From Tenggerimyces flavus (GTDB lineage: Bacteria; Actinomycetota; Actinomycetes; Propionibacteriales; Actinopolymorphaceae), in NCBI RefSeq assembly GCF_016907715.1, contig NZ_JAFBCM010000001.1, forward strand, positions 1,984,001 to 2,048,000: a DNA stretch of 64,000 bases, in the 5' to 3' direction. Position 1 is the first letter of the stretch. Every line of letters begins with the position of its first letter. Both the position numbers and the translations under genes were made by a program. Below are positions 16,523 to 24,791 of this stretch, piece after piece. A model generated the notes under the pieces. That model was not told the DNA's origin and ran no database searches. It saw only the letters and a program-made list of their open reading frames with translations.

Positions 16523-17818
16523 GTGACGACCGAAGTCCGGAGGCCCACGCGCGCGGAGATGGCCGACTACTACCGGGCGCTGCCGTACGCCAACGGGTTG
16601 CCGATGTGGGAGCCCGCTCCCGCGGCGTGGCACGGCGGGCCTGAGCCATGGCCGCCTCCGCGGGTGCCGGCGCCGGCCGAGCAGCTCGAGCAGTGGGCCG
16701 ACACCGATCTGGCCGACGACGGCTTCCATCCGGTCGCCGCGATCGTCGACGGGAAGGTCGTCGGCGGCTCGGCCATGTTGTCGTTCGACATCACGGTGCC
16801 GGGCCACCGCCAGCTCCCGATGGGAGGCGTCACCGCCACCGGCGTCATCGCGACGTACCGCCGCCGCGGCCTGCTGCGCAAGCTGATGCAGGCGATGTTC
16901 GACGAGGCGCTCGATCGCGGCGAGCCGCTCGCCACCCTCAGCGCGAGCGAGGGCAGCATCTACGGCCGGTTCGGCTACTCGCCGGCAACGATGCGCGCCC
17001 GGTGGGAGATCCGGCGCGGCGAGGCGCAGCTGCGGCCGGCCGCCGACGACCGCGGCTCCCTCGAGCTCGCGGACGCGGCCGCCGCCAGAGTCGCCTGGCC
17101 GGCCGTGCACGCGGCCGTACGTGCCGAACGGATCGGCGAGCTCACCCCGCGCCCGGACCGCTGGGACGGACTCACCGACACGGCGTCGGGCACAGACGGT
17201 CCGCTCCGCTACCTGATCCACCGCGACCAGCAAGGCGCCGTCGACGGCATCGCCCACTACCGGCTGCCCTGGTCGCCGACGGCCGAACGCGCCGGCACGC
17301 TCGTCGTCGAGGCGTTCGAGGCCACCAACCCGACCGCCTACCGAGCCCTGTGGTCGCTGCTGCTCGACTTCGACCTCACCCAGCTCGTCGTCGCCCACAG
17401 CCGCCCGCGCGACGAACCGCTGCGCTGGCTGCTCGCCAACCCGCGCGCCCTCCGCGTCACCCGGCAGTCCGACAACCTGTGGGCGCGCATCCTCGACGTC
17501 CCGCGGGCGCTGGAGGGCAGGGCGTACGAGACGCCGGGCGAGCTGACGTTCACGATCGAGGACGACCCGATGTGTCCGGCGAACGTCGGCACCTGGCACC
17601 TCGTCGCCGACGAGTCCGGCGCGGACGTCGAACGTACCGACGGCCAGGCCGACCTCGCCCTCGACATCCAGGCGCTCAGCACGCTGTTCCTCGGCGGCGG
17701 GTCCGCCCACGACTTCGCCTACGCCGGACGCATCCGCCCCGTCACCGACGACGCGGTCGGCAAGCTGGCAAGGATGTTCCGCACCGATCCCGAGCCGCAC
17801 AACTCGTTCGCCTTCTGA
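16523..17818 (+). CDS. GNAT N-acetyltransferase, Eis-like
   Basis: 431 aa from GTG. It has the Eis arrangement of two GNAT folds and a C-terminal SCP2-like domain. The acetyl-CoA site reads VTATGVIATYRRRGLLRKLM (about residues 105-124), followed by ALATLSASEGSIYGRFGYSP-type residues. The protein ends in Phe (NSFAF), and Eis enzymes use the C-terminal carboxylate as a catalytic base. Relatives acetylate aminoglycosides or other amines at several positions. It is divergent from the membrane-protein gene (70 bases between), and the S51 peptidase follows on the same strand. Confidence 0.88.
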   Translation: MTTEVRRPTRAEMADYYRALPYANGLPMWEPAPAAWHGGPEPWPPPRVPAPAEQLEQWADTDLADDGFHPVAAIVDGKVVGGSAMLSFDITVPGHRQLPMGGVTATGVIATYRRRGLLRKLMQAMFDEALDRGEPLATLSASEGSIYGRFGYSPATMRARWEIRRGEAQLRPAADDRGSLELADAAAARVAWPAVHAAVRAERIGELTPRPDRWDGLTDTASGTDGPLRYLIHRDQQGAVDGIAHYRLPWSPTAERAGTLVVEAFEATNPTAYRALWSLLLDFDLTQLVVAHSRPRDEPLRWLLANPRALRVTRQSDNLWARILDVPRALEGRAYETPGELTFTIEDDPMCPANVGTWHLVADESGADVERTDGQADLALDIQALSTLFLGGGSAHDFAYAGRIRPVTDDAVGKLARMFRTDPEPHNSFAF

Positions 17819-17850
17819 ACCAGGGCGTGGCCGACCACTTGGAGGGCACT

Positions 17851-18525
17851 ATGAAGCTTCTTCTCACGTCCGCTGGCGTCAGGAACGCGACCATCCAGAA
17901 CGCGCTGATCGGCCTGCTGGGCAAGCCGATCGCCGACTGCGACGCCCTCTGCATCCCCACCGGGATGTACGGGCACCCGAGTCTCGGGCCGGGCGAGCGC
18001 GCGTGGCGTTTCCTCAGCGGAGGCGAGCCCGGCTGTCCCATGGTCGAGCTGGGCTGGAAGTCCGTGGGCGTGCTCGAGCTGACCGCCCTGCCCAGCATCG
18101 ACGAGTCCAAGTGGGTCCCGAAGGTCCGCGAGGCAGACGTCCTGCTGGTGGCGGGTGGGGATGCGCTGTATCTGTGCCACTGGATACGGGAGTCCGGGTT
18201 GGCGAATCTCCTGCCGTCGCTGAGCGAGACGATCTGGGTGGGGCTGAGCGCGGGGAGCATGGTGATGACCCCGCGCATCGGGGCGGACTTCGTCGGCTGG
18301 AAGCCGCCCACCGGTGGTGACGACAGCGCGCTGGGGGTCGTCGACTTCTCGATCTTCCCGCACCTGGACTGCGAGGGCATGCCGGAGAACACCCTGGCCG
18401 ACGCCGAACGATGGGCCGCCACCATCCCCGGCCCGGCGTACGCGATCGACGACGAGACCGCCATCGCGGTGACTGGCAGCACCGTGGACGTCGTCTCCGA
18501 GGGCCACTGGACGCAGTTCCCCTAG
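17851..18525 (+). CDS. Peptidase S51-family (peptidase E-like) protein
   Basis: 224 aa. The nucleophile elbow GLSAGSMVM (Ser at about residue 135) and the upstream DVLLVAGGDALYLCHWIRES are typical of peptidase E, a cytosolic enzyme cleaving N-terminal aspartyl dipeptides; cyanophycinase is a relative. The histidine region FSIFPHLDCEGMPE supplies the second catalytic residue. RBS GGAGG is 6 bases before the ATG. The stop codon TAG is the first part of repeat copy B. Confidence 0.85.
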   Translation: MKLLLTSAGVRNATIQNALIGLLGKPIADCDALCIPTGMYGHPSLGPGERAWRFLSGGEPGCPMVELGWKSVGVLELTALPSIDESKWVPKVREADVLLVAGGDALYLCHWIRESGLANLLPSLSETIWVGLSAGSMVMTPRIGADFVGWKPPTGGDDSALGVVDFSIFPHLDCEGMPENTLADAERWAATIPGPAYAIDDETAIAVTGSTVDVVSEGHWTQFP

Positions 18526-18665
18526 GCTCGATCTTTCGTCCGGCGGTTGGTTGGACCGGCCCCCGCCCGCCTTGGGCCAACGATCATGTTTTGCATGATC
18601 ATTGGTCCCATGACGTGGGGTGGACGCCAGGTAAAGGGCCACTGGCCGCGTAAGGCGACACCTGG
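18522..18665 (+). repeat. Dispersed palindromic repeat, copy B
   Basis: Starts with CTAG in the stop codon of the S51 gene and runs CTAGGCTCGATCTTTCGTCC, through a GC-rich middle, to a palindrome (18574-18609, core GATCATGTTTTGCATGATC). It then continues with GTGGGGTGGACGCCAGGTAA and GGCCACTGGCCGCGTAAGG. One arm base differs (C against A) and one is bulged, so this stem is less perfect than in copies C and D. Confidence 0.85.
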
Positions 18666-18705
18666 CGGCAACACGTGATCGACCCGCGAGTGCCGCAGAA
18701 AGCTC

Positions 18706-18863
18706 TTGTCGGGCCTCGGGGGCGTTGCTACCGTCTGGGCGTCAGGTGAGCGAGGAAGGGGGTGACGTCCATGTCCCATCGAGTGACGGCGTCGCCCGAG
18801 AGCCTCCCCTCACCCTGACCCCGTCGGGCCTCGCTGTTGTGACCAAGCAACGGAGGCCCCCTG
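18706..18863 (+). promoter_or_regulatory. Promoter and leader of the ABC exporter, with possible leader peptide
   Basis: -35 TTGTCG (18706-18711) and -10 TACCGT (18729-18734) are 17 bases apart. The leader holds a 15-codon frame, MSHRVTASPESLPSP (18771-18818), behind a GGAAGGGGG site. A hairpin follows (GGGCCTC paired with GAGGCCC plus GTTG/CAAC, about 18824-18857), whose right arm covers the exporter's GGAGG. This resembles the translational attenuators of drug exporters. All of this is inferred from sequence. Confidence 0.35.
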
Positions 18864-20582
18864 ATGGATCTGTCGTTCCTGCTTCGCCTGCGCCCGTTCC
18901 TGGCACCACAGCGGTCGAGGCTTGCCTTGTTCATCGCGTTGCTGCTCGTTGCGGCCCTGCTGGGCGTCGCCGTTCCGTTGGCGTTCCAGCGGGCTGTCGA
19001 CGAGGGGTTGGCTGTCGGTGCCACGACGGTGGCGATCAGGTGGATTGGTGTCGCGCTGGCGCTCGGCCTCCTTGCCGCCGGCGCGGGTTCTGTCGCGAAC
19101 GCGATTGGCGCCGAGATCGGCGTCAGGACCACCGAGGCCCTTCGGCTGGCGATGTTCGAGCAGGTCACGGCCCTGCCCTATGCCTTCCATGCACAGTCCA
19201 AGGCCGGTGCCGTGGTTTCCCGCCTGACGCGCAGCCCTACCGCGGCGCAGAACCTGATCCAGTCGATCTTCGGCACCTTGATCGGGCAGGGAGTGTTGTT
19301 GGTGTTGGCCGTCATCACCCTGGCCAGAATCAACCTGGCCGCGGTCGCGGTCGTGCTGGCAGTGCTGCCCATGTTCGTCATCCCGCTCCGAGCGTTCAAC
19401 AAGCGCCTGTTCGCGGCCGGGCGTGAGCAGACCGCTGCCACCAGCGAGGCAGAGCACTTCCTCACCGAACGACTCAACGTGGAAGGCGCGGTGACCCGCC
19501 ACCTGCTCCATACACACCATGCCGAGACCACCGCATTCGCCGCCCACGCGGCCAGGATCCGGACGGCCCTGGTGGCACGCAACGGCAGCTTCTACGGGTC
19601 TCAGTTCTGTACCTCCGCACTCGCTGCCCTCGGCGTCGCCGGTGCCTACGCCGCCGGGGCGTTGCAGGGAGCATCCGTCGGACACGTCGTCGCGATGGCC
19701 GCCCTGGTGAAGTTGATCTACGACCCCCTCGTCCTGATGGGCATCCAGGGGCTTGGTCTCAGCGGTGGCATCATCGAGTTGGAGAGAATCTTCGCGGTGT
19801 TGGACCTGCCGGTCCACCAACGGGTGGGATCCCGGAAGCTCGTCGCGGCGGCGCGAAAACTCACCTTCGAGCACGTGTGGTTCCGGCATCCAGCGCCGGG
19901 ATCGGCAACCCTGCCTGACCTCGCCGCGGAGACCACCAGCGCTGGCGAGCCCGACTGGGCGGTTGCCGACCTGACCTTCTCTCTCGTCCCCGGGAGTACG
20001 ACAGCACTGGTAGGACCCAGTGGCGCGGGAAAGACCACCACTGCGCTCCTCGCCGTCGGTGTGCATCAGCCGACCCGAGGTCGGGTGATGATCGACGAGC
20101 TCGATCTCGCCGACCTGTCGTCGGCTGCGCGGCACCGAGCAGTCGGCATGGTGACTCAGGACGTGTTCGTTCTCCACGCCAGCCTCCGTGACAACCTCAC
20201 GATCGCCCAGCCCGAAGCGACCGACGACCAGATCATGGAAGCCCTGCGCCACGCTCAGCTCGGCACCTTGATCGAATCCCCGCCGCGGGGACTCGACACC
20301 ACGGTCGGCGACCGCGGGTTCCGGCTGTCCGGCGGAGAACGTCAACGCCTCAGCCTCGCCCGCATCTTCCTGTCCAACCCGGACATCGTGATCCTGGACG
20401 AAGCCACTGCCCACCTGGACGCTCTGACCGAAGCGGCGCTCCACAACGCGATGACCCACCACCTGGCCGGGCACACCAAGCTCATCATCGCCCACCGGCC
20501 GAGCACGATCGAGAACGCCGACCAGACCATCCGCCTCGACCACGGATCGGACGTGACGAGAGCTGTCGGAAGGCGGCCGTAG
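18864..20582 (+). CDS. ABC transporter, fused permease and ATPase (exporter type)
   Basis: 572 aa half-transporter. Residues 1-290 have about six membrane segments (for example LALFIALLLVAALLGVAVPL, IGQGVLLVLAVITLA). The ATPase has Walker A LVGPSGAGKTTTALL (about residue 385), a Q-loop VTQDVFVLHASLRDNL, signature LSGGERQRLSLARIF and Walker B IVILDEATAHLD with a switch histidine in IIAHRPSTIE. It should work as a homodimer or with an unseen partner, exporting a lipid, peptide or drug. Codon wobble looks less extreme than in neighbours, which may mean transfer. The following methyltransferase gene is only 9 bases away. Confidence 0.92.
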   Translation: MDLSFLLRLRPFLAPQRSRLALFIALLLVAALLGVAVPLAFQRAVDEGLAVGATTVAIRWIGVALALGLLAAGAGSVANAIGAEIGVRTTEALRLAMFEQVTALPYAFHAQSKAGAVVSRLTRSPTAAQNLIQSIFGTLIGQGVLLVLAVITLARINLAAVAVVLAVLPMFVIPLRAFNKRLFAAGREQTAATSEAEHFLTERLNVEGAVTRHLLHTHHAETTAFAAHAARIRTALVARNGSFYGSQFCTSALAALGVAGAYAAGALQGASVGHVVAMAALVKLIYDPLVLMGIQGLGLSGGIIELERIFAVLDLPVHQRVGSRKLVAAARKLTFEHVWFRHPAPGSATLPDLAAETTSAGEPDWAVADLTFSLVPGSTTALVGPSGAGKTTTALLAVGVHQPTRGRVMIDELDLADLSSAARHRAVGMVTQDVFVLHASLRDNLTIAQPEATDDQIMEALRHAQLGTLIESPPRGLDTTVGDRGFRLSGGERQRLSLARIFLSNPDIVILDEATAHLDALTEAALHNAMTHHLAGHTKLIIAHRPSTIENADQTIRLDHGSDVTRAVGRRP

Positions 20583-20591
20583 GCTCGCGCG

Positions 20592-21212
20592 GTGAGCGAG
20601 TACATCGACGCCGTACGCGAGTCCTACGACACCGTTGCCGCTGCCTATGACGAGCAGGTCAAGGGGCCGAGTGAGCAGGATCCGCTCATGCGCGCGATGT
20701 TCCAGGCGTTCGCCGAGCTCGCCCACGGCAAGGTCGCGGACCTCGGCTGCGGCCCGGGCAAGATCACCGCGTACCTGCGCGAGCTCGGCCTGGACGCGTA
20801 CGGCATCGACCTCTCGCCGAACATGGTCGAGCTCGCGCGCGCCGCGTATCCCCAGCTCCGGTTCGAGGTCGGCACCATGACCGCGCTCGACGTCGCCGAC
20901 GGCGAGCTCGGCGGCATCCTCGCGCACTTCAGCACCCACCACACCCCGCCCGAGCACCTGCCGCGGGTGTACGCCGAGCTGCACCGCGCTCTCGCGCCCG
21001 GCGGCCACCTCATGCTCTGGACGCACACCGGCGACAACGAACGTCGCCAGCTCACGCAGGCGTACGGCGGCCACCCGGTCAGCTACGAGTCGCACCGACT
21101 GCCGGCCGACCACCTCGCCGACCTGCTCCAAGCAACGGGTTTCCGGATCAGGGCAACGCTCGTCGAGCCACCGCCGCGGCCGAACGCCTGTTTCGTCGCG
21201 ACCAGATCGTGA
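20592..21212 (+). CDS. Class I SAM-dependent methyltransferase
   Basis: 206 aa from GTG, 9 bases after the ABC exporter. SAM-binding motif I reads VADLGCGPGKITAYL (about residues 48-62); acidic motif II is AYGIDLSPNMVELAR. Post-motif regions are GILAHFSTHHTP and LAPGGHLMLWTH. It is small and soluble, of the ubiE/COQ5-like group; the substrate is not evident. Methylation of the exporter's cargo is possible from position but unproven. Confidence 0.88.
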   Translation: MSEYIDAVRESYDTVAAAYDEQVKGPSEQDPLMRAMFQAFAELAHGKVADLGCGPGKITAYLRELGLDAYGIDLSPNMVELARAAYPQLRFEVGTMTALDVADGELGGILAHFSTHHTPPEHLPRVYAELHRALAPGGHLMLWTHTGDNERRQLTQAYGGHPVSYESHRLPADHLADLLQATGFRIRATLVEPPPRPNACFVATRS

Positions 21213-21219
21213 GCGCGGG

Positions 21220-21266
21220 TGTAAAGCGGACTTGACAGGGTAGAGCCTGTAAAGCAAGCTTGACAG
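21220..21266 (+). promoter_or_regulatory. Tandem palindromic operators before the XRE regulator
   Basis: Two 19-base copies, TGTAAAGCGGACTTGACAG (21220-21238) and TGTAAAGCAAGCTTGACAG (21248-21266), lie 28 bases apart. Each is a near-palindrome (TGTAAAGC-N2-GCTTGACA, one mismatch in the second copy), and the second ends 2 bases before the GTG start. This placement suits autoregulation by the XRE protein. Confidence 0.6.
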
Positions 21267-21267
21267 C

Positions 21268-21468
21268 GTGCGGAACGACGTCAAGGCACTCAGGCTCGCC
21301 AAGGACCTGTCCCAAGGCGACCTGGCCACTGTCCTCGACGTCTCCCGCCAGACCGTGAACGCGATCGAGACCGGGCGCTACAGCCCGTCGTTGCCGCTGG
21401 CGATCAAGCTGGCGCGCTTCTTCGGGACGAGCGTCGAGGAGGTCTTCCATGTCGACGAAAACGACTAG
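21268..21468 (+). CDS. Small XRE/Cro-type transcriptional regulator
   Basis: 66 aa from GTG. The protein is almost entirely a helix-turn-helix: VKALRLAKDLSQGDLATVLD, then VSRQTVNAIETGRYSPSLPL and a final helix AIKLARFFGTSVEEVF. This compact YozG-like form is usually paired with a small membrane protein, and the next gene overlaps it by 20 bases and encodes one. Operators directly upstream suggest that it represses its own operon. Confidence 0.88.
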   Translation: MRNDVKALRLAKDLSQGDLATVLDVSRQTVNAIETGRYSPSLPLAIKLARFFGTSVEEVFHVDEND

Positions 21469-21847
21469 TACCACCCGCCGCTGGGTCGTTCCAGTGGTCG
21501 CCGTCGTGCTGGGCATCGCCATGTTCGTGGTGGTGGGCCTGGTCCGCGACGACCTCGAGGTCGGCATCGTGATGCTCGTGATCATGGTCGGTTACGCCGC
21601 CATTCTCGTCGTGTTCCGGCGTGCCGAGCCGATCGCGATGCTCGGTGAGGACGGCGGCGACGAACGGCGCCGGCTGCTTCAACTCCGGGCGTCCAGCTTC
21701 ACGACGAACGTGCTCGCGCTCGTCATCGTCGGCGGCTTCTTCATCGAGGTCGTCCGTGGCGAGGACGGCGAGCCGTGGACCTGGCTCGGTCTCATCGGCG
21801 GAGTGTGTTTCGCTGGCTCACTGTTCTTCTACAGCCGGCGTAGCTGA
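21449..21847 (+). CDS. Small four-helix membrane protein (DUF2178-like)
   Basis: 132 aa. Four hydrophobic segments are visible: WVVPVVAVVLGIAMFVVVGL, LEVGIVMLVIMVGYAAILVVF, TTNVLALVIVGGFFIEVV and WLGLIGGVCFAGSLFFYS. A charged loop, GEDGGDERRRLLQLRASSF, lies in the middle. It overlaps the XRE regulator by 20 bases, behind GAGGAGG. The pairing of a mini-XRE protein with such a membrane protein is common in actinobacteria and Firmicutes, but its role is not established. Confidence 0.8.
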   Translation: MSTKTTSTTRRWVVPVVAVVLGIAMFVVVGLVRDDLEVGIVMLVIMVGYAAILVVFRRAEPIAMLGEDGGDERRRLLQLRASSFTTNVLALVIVGGFFIEVVRGEDGEPWTWLGLIGGVCFAGSLFFYSRRS

Positions 21848-21879
21848 CAGCAACTTCCCACTAGGAAAGGCGATTCCCT

Positions 21880-23028
21880 ATGTATGCCTGGCTGCGGCAT
21901 GCCCGCATCCTGCTCCTCGTCCTCACTCTCGGTGTCGTCGGTGCGGCGACGTACGCGACACCCGCTGCCGCGAAGACCGCGCCAGCGTTGGAGAAAGTCG
22001 TCGCCGCCGGCTTCCCCGGCGCGGTCGCCGTGGACCGAGTGGGCCGCGACGTCGAGATCTCGGCAGCGGGCGTCGCTGACGTACGTACGGGCCGCAAGGC
22101 CAAGGCGGGCGACCGGTTCCGGATCGGCAGCGTCACCAAGCCGATGGTCTCGACCGTCGTTCTCCAGCTCGTGGCGGAGCGTCAAGTCTCTCTTGACGCC
22201 CGGGTCGCGAAGCTGCTCCCGGGCGTCGGCCTGGACGAGCGCATCACCGTGCGGCACCTGCTGCAGCAGACGAGCGGGTTCCACACCGACACGTACGTCT
22301 TCCAGCCGCCGCGATCCATCGACGCCAACCGGTACCGCCACTTCACGCCGCGCGAGCTCGTCAAGATCGCATTGACGAACCCCGCCCCGCGCGCCACGCC
22401 CGGCACGAAGTGGGAGTACTCCAACACCAACTACGTTCTGGCCGGCATGGTCGTCGAACGGGTCACCGGCAACCGCGTCGAGAGGGAGCTGGAGCGCCGC
22501 ATCTTCCGCCCGCTTCGCCTGAAGGACACATCGTTCCCGCGCGCCAGCACGTTCATCCACGGCCGGCACCTGCGCGGCTACCTCCAGGACGAGACCGGCA
22601 AGGCCACGCTCGACTACACCGACTACAACATGAGCTGGGCCTGGTCCGCCGGCGCGGTGGTCTCGACGGTCGCCGACGAGACCGCGTTCCTGCGCGGGCT
22701 GTTCACCGGCAAGCTGCTCCCGAAGTCGCTGCTCGCGAAGATGATGGACGACGGCAAGTTCGGGTACGGGCTCGGCCTGTATGCGATGCCGGCGCCGTGC
22801 GTGCCCGGCGGGCTGGTCTGGGGTCACAACGGCCAGGTCTTCGGTTACCAGAGCGCGGTGTTCAGCACGCCGGACGGCAAGCGTCAGATCGCCGTCGGCG
22901 CGAACGCCTGGATCCTCAACGAGGAGGGCGGCGGGCTGCACCCGATCGTCGACCAGACCGCCGCTGGGTCGTTCTGCCCGAATAGCGGACAGTCGTCTCG
23001 AATGATGAGCAAGTTGCTCGCGCGCTGA
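21880..23028 (+). CDS. Secreted serine hydrolase, beta-lactamase / D-Ala-D-Ala carboxypeptidase family
   Basis: 382 aa. A signal peptide (LLLVLTLGVVGAATYATPAAA) directs export. The class C-type active site is complete: SVTK in RIGSVTKPMV (about residue 90), YSN in WEYSNTNYVLAG (about 185) and HNG in VWGHNGQVFGYQS (about 310). Likely activities are a carboxypeptidase or esterase on cell-wall peptides, not necessarily antibiotic resistance. It lies 32 bases after the small membrane-protein gene. Confidence 0.88.
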   Translation: MYAWLRHARILLLVLTLGVVGAATYATPAAAKTAPALEKVVAAGFPGAVAVDRVGRDVEISAAGVADVRTGRKAKAGDRFRIGSVTKPMVSTVVLQLVAERQVSLDARVAKLLPGVGLDERITVRHLLQQTSGFHTDTYVFQPPRSIDANRYRHFTPRELVKIALTNPAPRATPGTKWEYSNTNYVLAGMVVERVTGNRVERELERRIFRPLRLKDTSFPRASTFIHGRHLRGYLQDETGKATLDYTDYNMSWAWSAGAVVSTVADETAFLRGLFTGKLLPKSLLAKMMDDGKFGYGLGLYAMPAPCVPGGLVWGHNGQVFGYQSAVFSTPDGKRQIAVGANAWILNEEGGGLHPIVDQTAAGSFCPNSGQSSRMMSKLLAR

Positions 23029-23069
23029 CCAGGCTCCGTTAGTCTCTCGATAACAACTGAATACCGAGC

Positions 23070-23214
23070 AACTCATCCAGAGGGGCAGAGGGACCGGCCC
23101 AGTGAAGCCCCGGCAACCGGCCAGCCGCCGACGTGTATGTCTCGTCTTCGAGGCCCGCGGCGGACACGGTGCCAAATCCGGCCCGCCCGCACCAGCGGCG
23201 TGGGAAAGATGAGA
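23070..23214 (+). promoter_or_regulatory. SAM-I (S-box) riboswitch
   Basis: S-box signature elements are in order: CTCATCCAGAGGGGCAGAGG, GACCGGCCCAGTGAAGCC, CCGGCAACCGGCC (P2/P3 side), then GGTGCCAAATCC and the closing GGGAAAGATGAGAG. It lies just before the threonine synthase start (23230). S-box RNAs turn genes off when S-adenosylmethionine is high. Here the ribosome site lies against the 3' end, so control may be translational. Confidence 0.93.
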
Positions 23215-23229
23215 GGGAAGGCCTCTGAG

Positions 23230-24519
23230 ATGACCTCGACACTGACCACCCACGGCACCGCCACGACGCCCGCCGAGCACACGCCGCGCGAGGGTGCGTT
23301 CGGCAACGCGACCGAGCTTCGATGTCGCGAGTGTGGCAGCACGATCCCGCTGGGCGCCCACTACGCGTGCCTGGAGTGCTTCGGCCCGCTGGAGGTGGCG
23401 TACGAGTACCCCGCCATCACCCGCGAGCAGATCGAGGCGGGACCACGCAACATCTGGCGGTACGCGGCGCTGCTGCCCGTGCCCGCCGACGTGGCGTCGT
23501 TCCCGAACACCGAACCAGGACTGACCCGGCTCGTCCGCGCGGGCAACCTCGCGGCCGAGCTGGGTCTTTCCACGCTCTGGGTGAAGGACGACTCCGGCAA
23601 CCCCACGCACTCGTTCAAGGACCGCGTCGTCGCCGTCGCGCTGACCGCCGCGCGCGAGCTCGGGTTCCAGGTGCTCGCGTGCCCGTCGACCGGCAACCTC
23701 GCGAACGCCGTCGCCGCCGCGGCCGCGCGGGCCGGCATCCGCAGCGTGGTGCTCGTTCCGCAGGACCTCGAGCAGCAGAAGATCATCACCACTGCCGTGT
23801 ACGGCGGCACGCTGGTCGCGGTCGAGGGCACCTACGACGACGTCAACCGGCTCGCGAGCGAGATCGCCGGCGAAGAGGAGGGTTGGGCGTTCGTGAACGT
23901 GAACGTCCGTCCCTACTACGCCGAGGGCTCGAAGACGCTCGCGTACGAGATCGCCGAACAGCTCGGCTGGCGGCTGCCCGACCAGATCGTCGTCCCGGTC
24001 GCGTCCGGCGCCCAACTCGTGAAGATCGACAAGGGCATCCGCGAGCTGATCGACCTCGGCCTGGTCGAGGACAAGCCGGTCAAGATCTACGGCGCGCAGG
24101 CGACCGGCTGCGCTCCCGTGGCCACCGCGTTCAAGGAAGGGCATGACGTGGTGGCGCCCGTTCGCCCAGCCACGTTGGCGAAATCGCTCGCGATCGGCAA
24201 CCCGGCGGACGGTCCGTACGTGCTCGACGTTTGCCGTCGTACGGGCGGCACGGTCGAGGACGTGACCGACGAGCAGGTCGTGGACGGCATCGCGCTGCTC
24301 GCTCGTACCGAAGGCATCTTCGGTGAGACGGCGGGCGGCGTGACGATCGCGACGCTGCAGAAGCTGATCGAGACCGGGCAGCTCGACCCATCGCTCGAGA
24401 CTGTCGTGATCAACTCCGGTGACGGGCTCAAGACGCTCGACGCGGTCGCGGGCCGGGTGGGTCCGAAGGCGACGATCAAGCCGACGTACGAGGCATTCAC
24501 GGAAGCGGGGCTGGCATGA
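23230..24519 (+). CDS. thrC: Threonine synthase
   Basis: 429 aa. It makes threonine from O-phosphohomoserine with PLP. An N-terminal zinc ribbon (LRCRECGST, then YACLECFGPLE) precedes the fold-type II PLP domain; the PLP lysine is in NPTHSFKDRVVAVAL (about residue 133), and CPSTGNLANAVAAAAAR binds phosphate. The ATG at 23230 follows the SAM riboswitch; an earlier in-frame ATG (23209) lies inside the riboswitch and is unlikely. SAM control makes sense because O-phosphohomoserine sits at or near the branch between methionine and threonine. The stop overlaps the sulfur-carrier gene as ATGA. Confidence 0.94.
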   Translation: MTSTLTTHGTATTPAEHTPREGAFGNATELRCRECGSTIPLGAHYACLECFGPLEVAYEYPAITREQIEAGPRNIWRYAALLPVPADVASFPNTEPGLTRLVRAGNLAAELGLSTLWVKDDSGNPTHSFKDRVVAVALTAARELGFQVLACPSTGNLANAVAAAAARAGIRSVVLVPQDLEQQKIITTAVYGGTLVAVEGTYDDVNRLASEIAGEEEGWAFVNVNVRPYYAEGSKTLAYEIAEQLGWRLPDQIVVPVASGAQLVKIDKGIRELIDLGLVEDKPVKIYGAQATGCAPVATAFKEGHDVVAPVRPATLAKSLAIGNPADGPYVLDVCRRTGGTVEDVTDEQVVDGIALLARTEGIFGETAGGVTIATLQKLIETGQLDPSLETVVINSGDGLKTLDAVAGRVGPKATIKPTYEAFTEAGLA

Positions 24520-24791
24520 GCGTGAAGGTACGCATCCCGACGATCCTGCGCACGTACACCGGCGGCGCGTCCGAGGTGACCGCCGACGGCGCGACGCTCG
24601 CGGACGTGCTCGAGTCGTTGGAGGGCGCGTATCCCGGCATCCGGGCAAGAGTGCTCGACGACGCGGGAAAGCTGCGCAGGTTCGTCAATGTGTACGTGGG
24701 TGAGGAGGACGTGCGGTTCACGTCCGGCTTGTCGACGCCCACTCCGGACGGTGCGCAGGTCTCGGTGATCCCCGCGGTCGCGGGTGGCTGA
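24516..24791 (+). CDS. MoaD/ThiS-family sulfur carrier (CysO-like)
   Basis: 91 aa beta-grasp protein ending in Gly-Gly (AVAGG), the tail that is adenylated and turned into a thiocarboxylate. Typical stretches are VKVRIPTILRTYTGGASEV, LADVLESLEGAYPGIRARVL and RRFVNVYVGEEDVR. It is coupled to thrC and shares its SAM riboswitch, which favours a CysO-like role in cysteine or methionine sulfur supply over molybdopterin synthesis. The partner cysteine synthase and hydrolase (CysM, Mec) are not here. Confidence 0.85.
   Translation: MSVKVRIPTILRTYTGGASEVTADGATLADVLESLEGAYPGIRARVLDDAGKLRRFVNVYVGEEDVRFTSGLSTPTPDGAQVSVIPAVAGG

Noticed and set aside
18810-21329. Very long minus-strand open frame (about 839 codons)
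   Set aside because: It lies antisense to the ABC exporter and methyltransferase, whose motifs are unmistakable. Its translation is rich in Arg, Gly and Val with no domain, as expected of antisense frames in high-GC DNA.
21829-24648. Long minus-strand open frame (about 939 codons)
   Set aside because: Antisense to the beta-lactamase-like gene, the SAM riboswitch and thrC. No recognisable motif and low-complexity composition.
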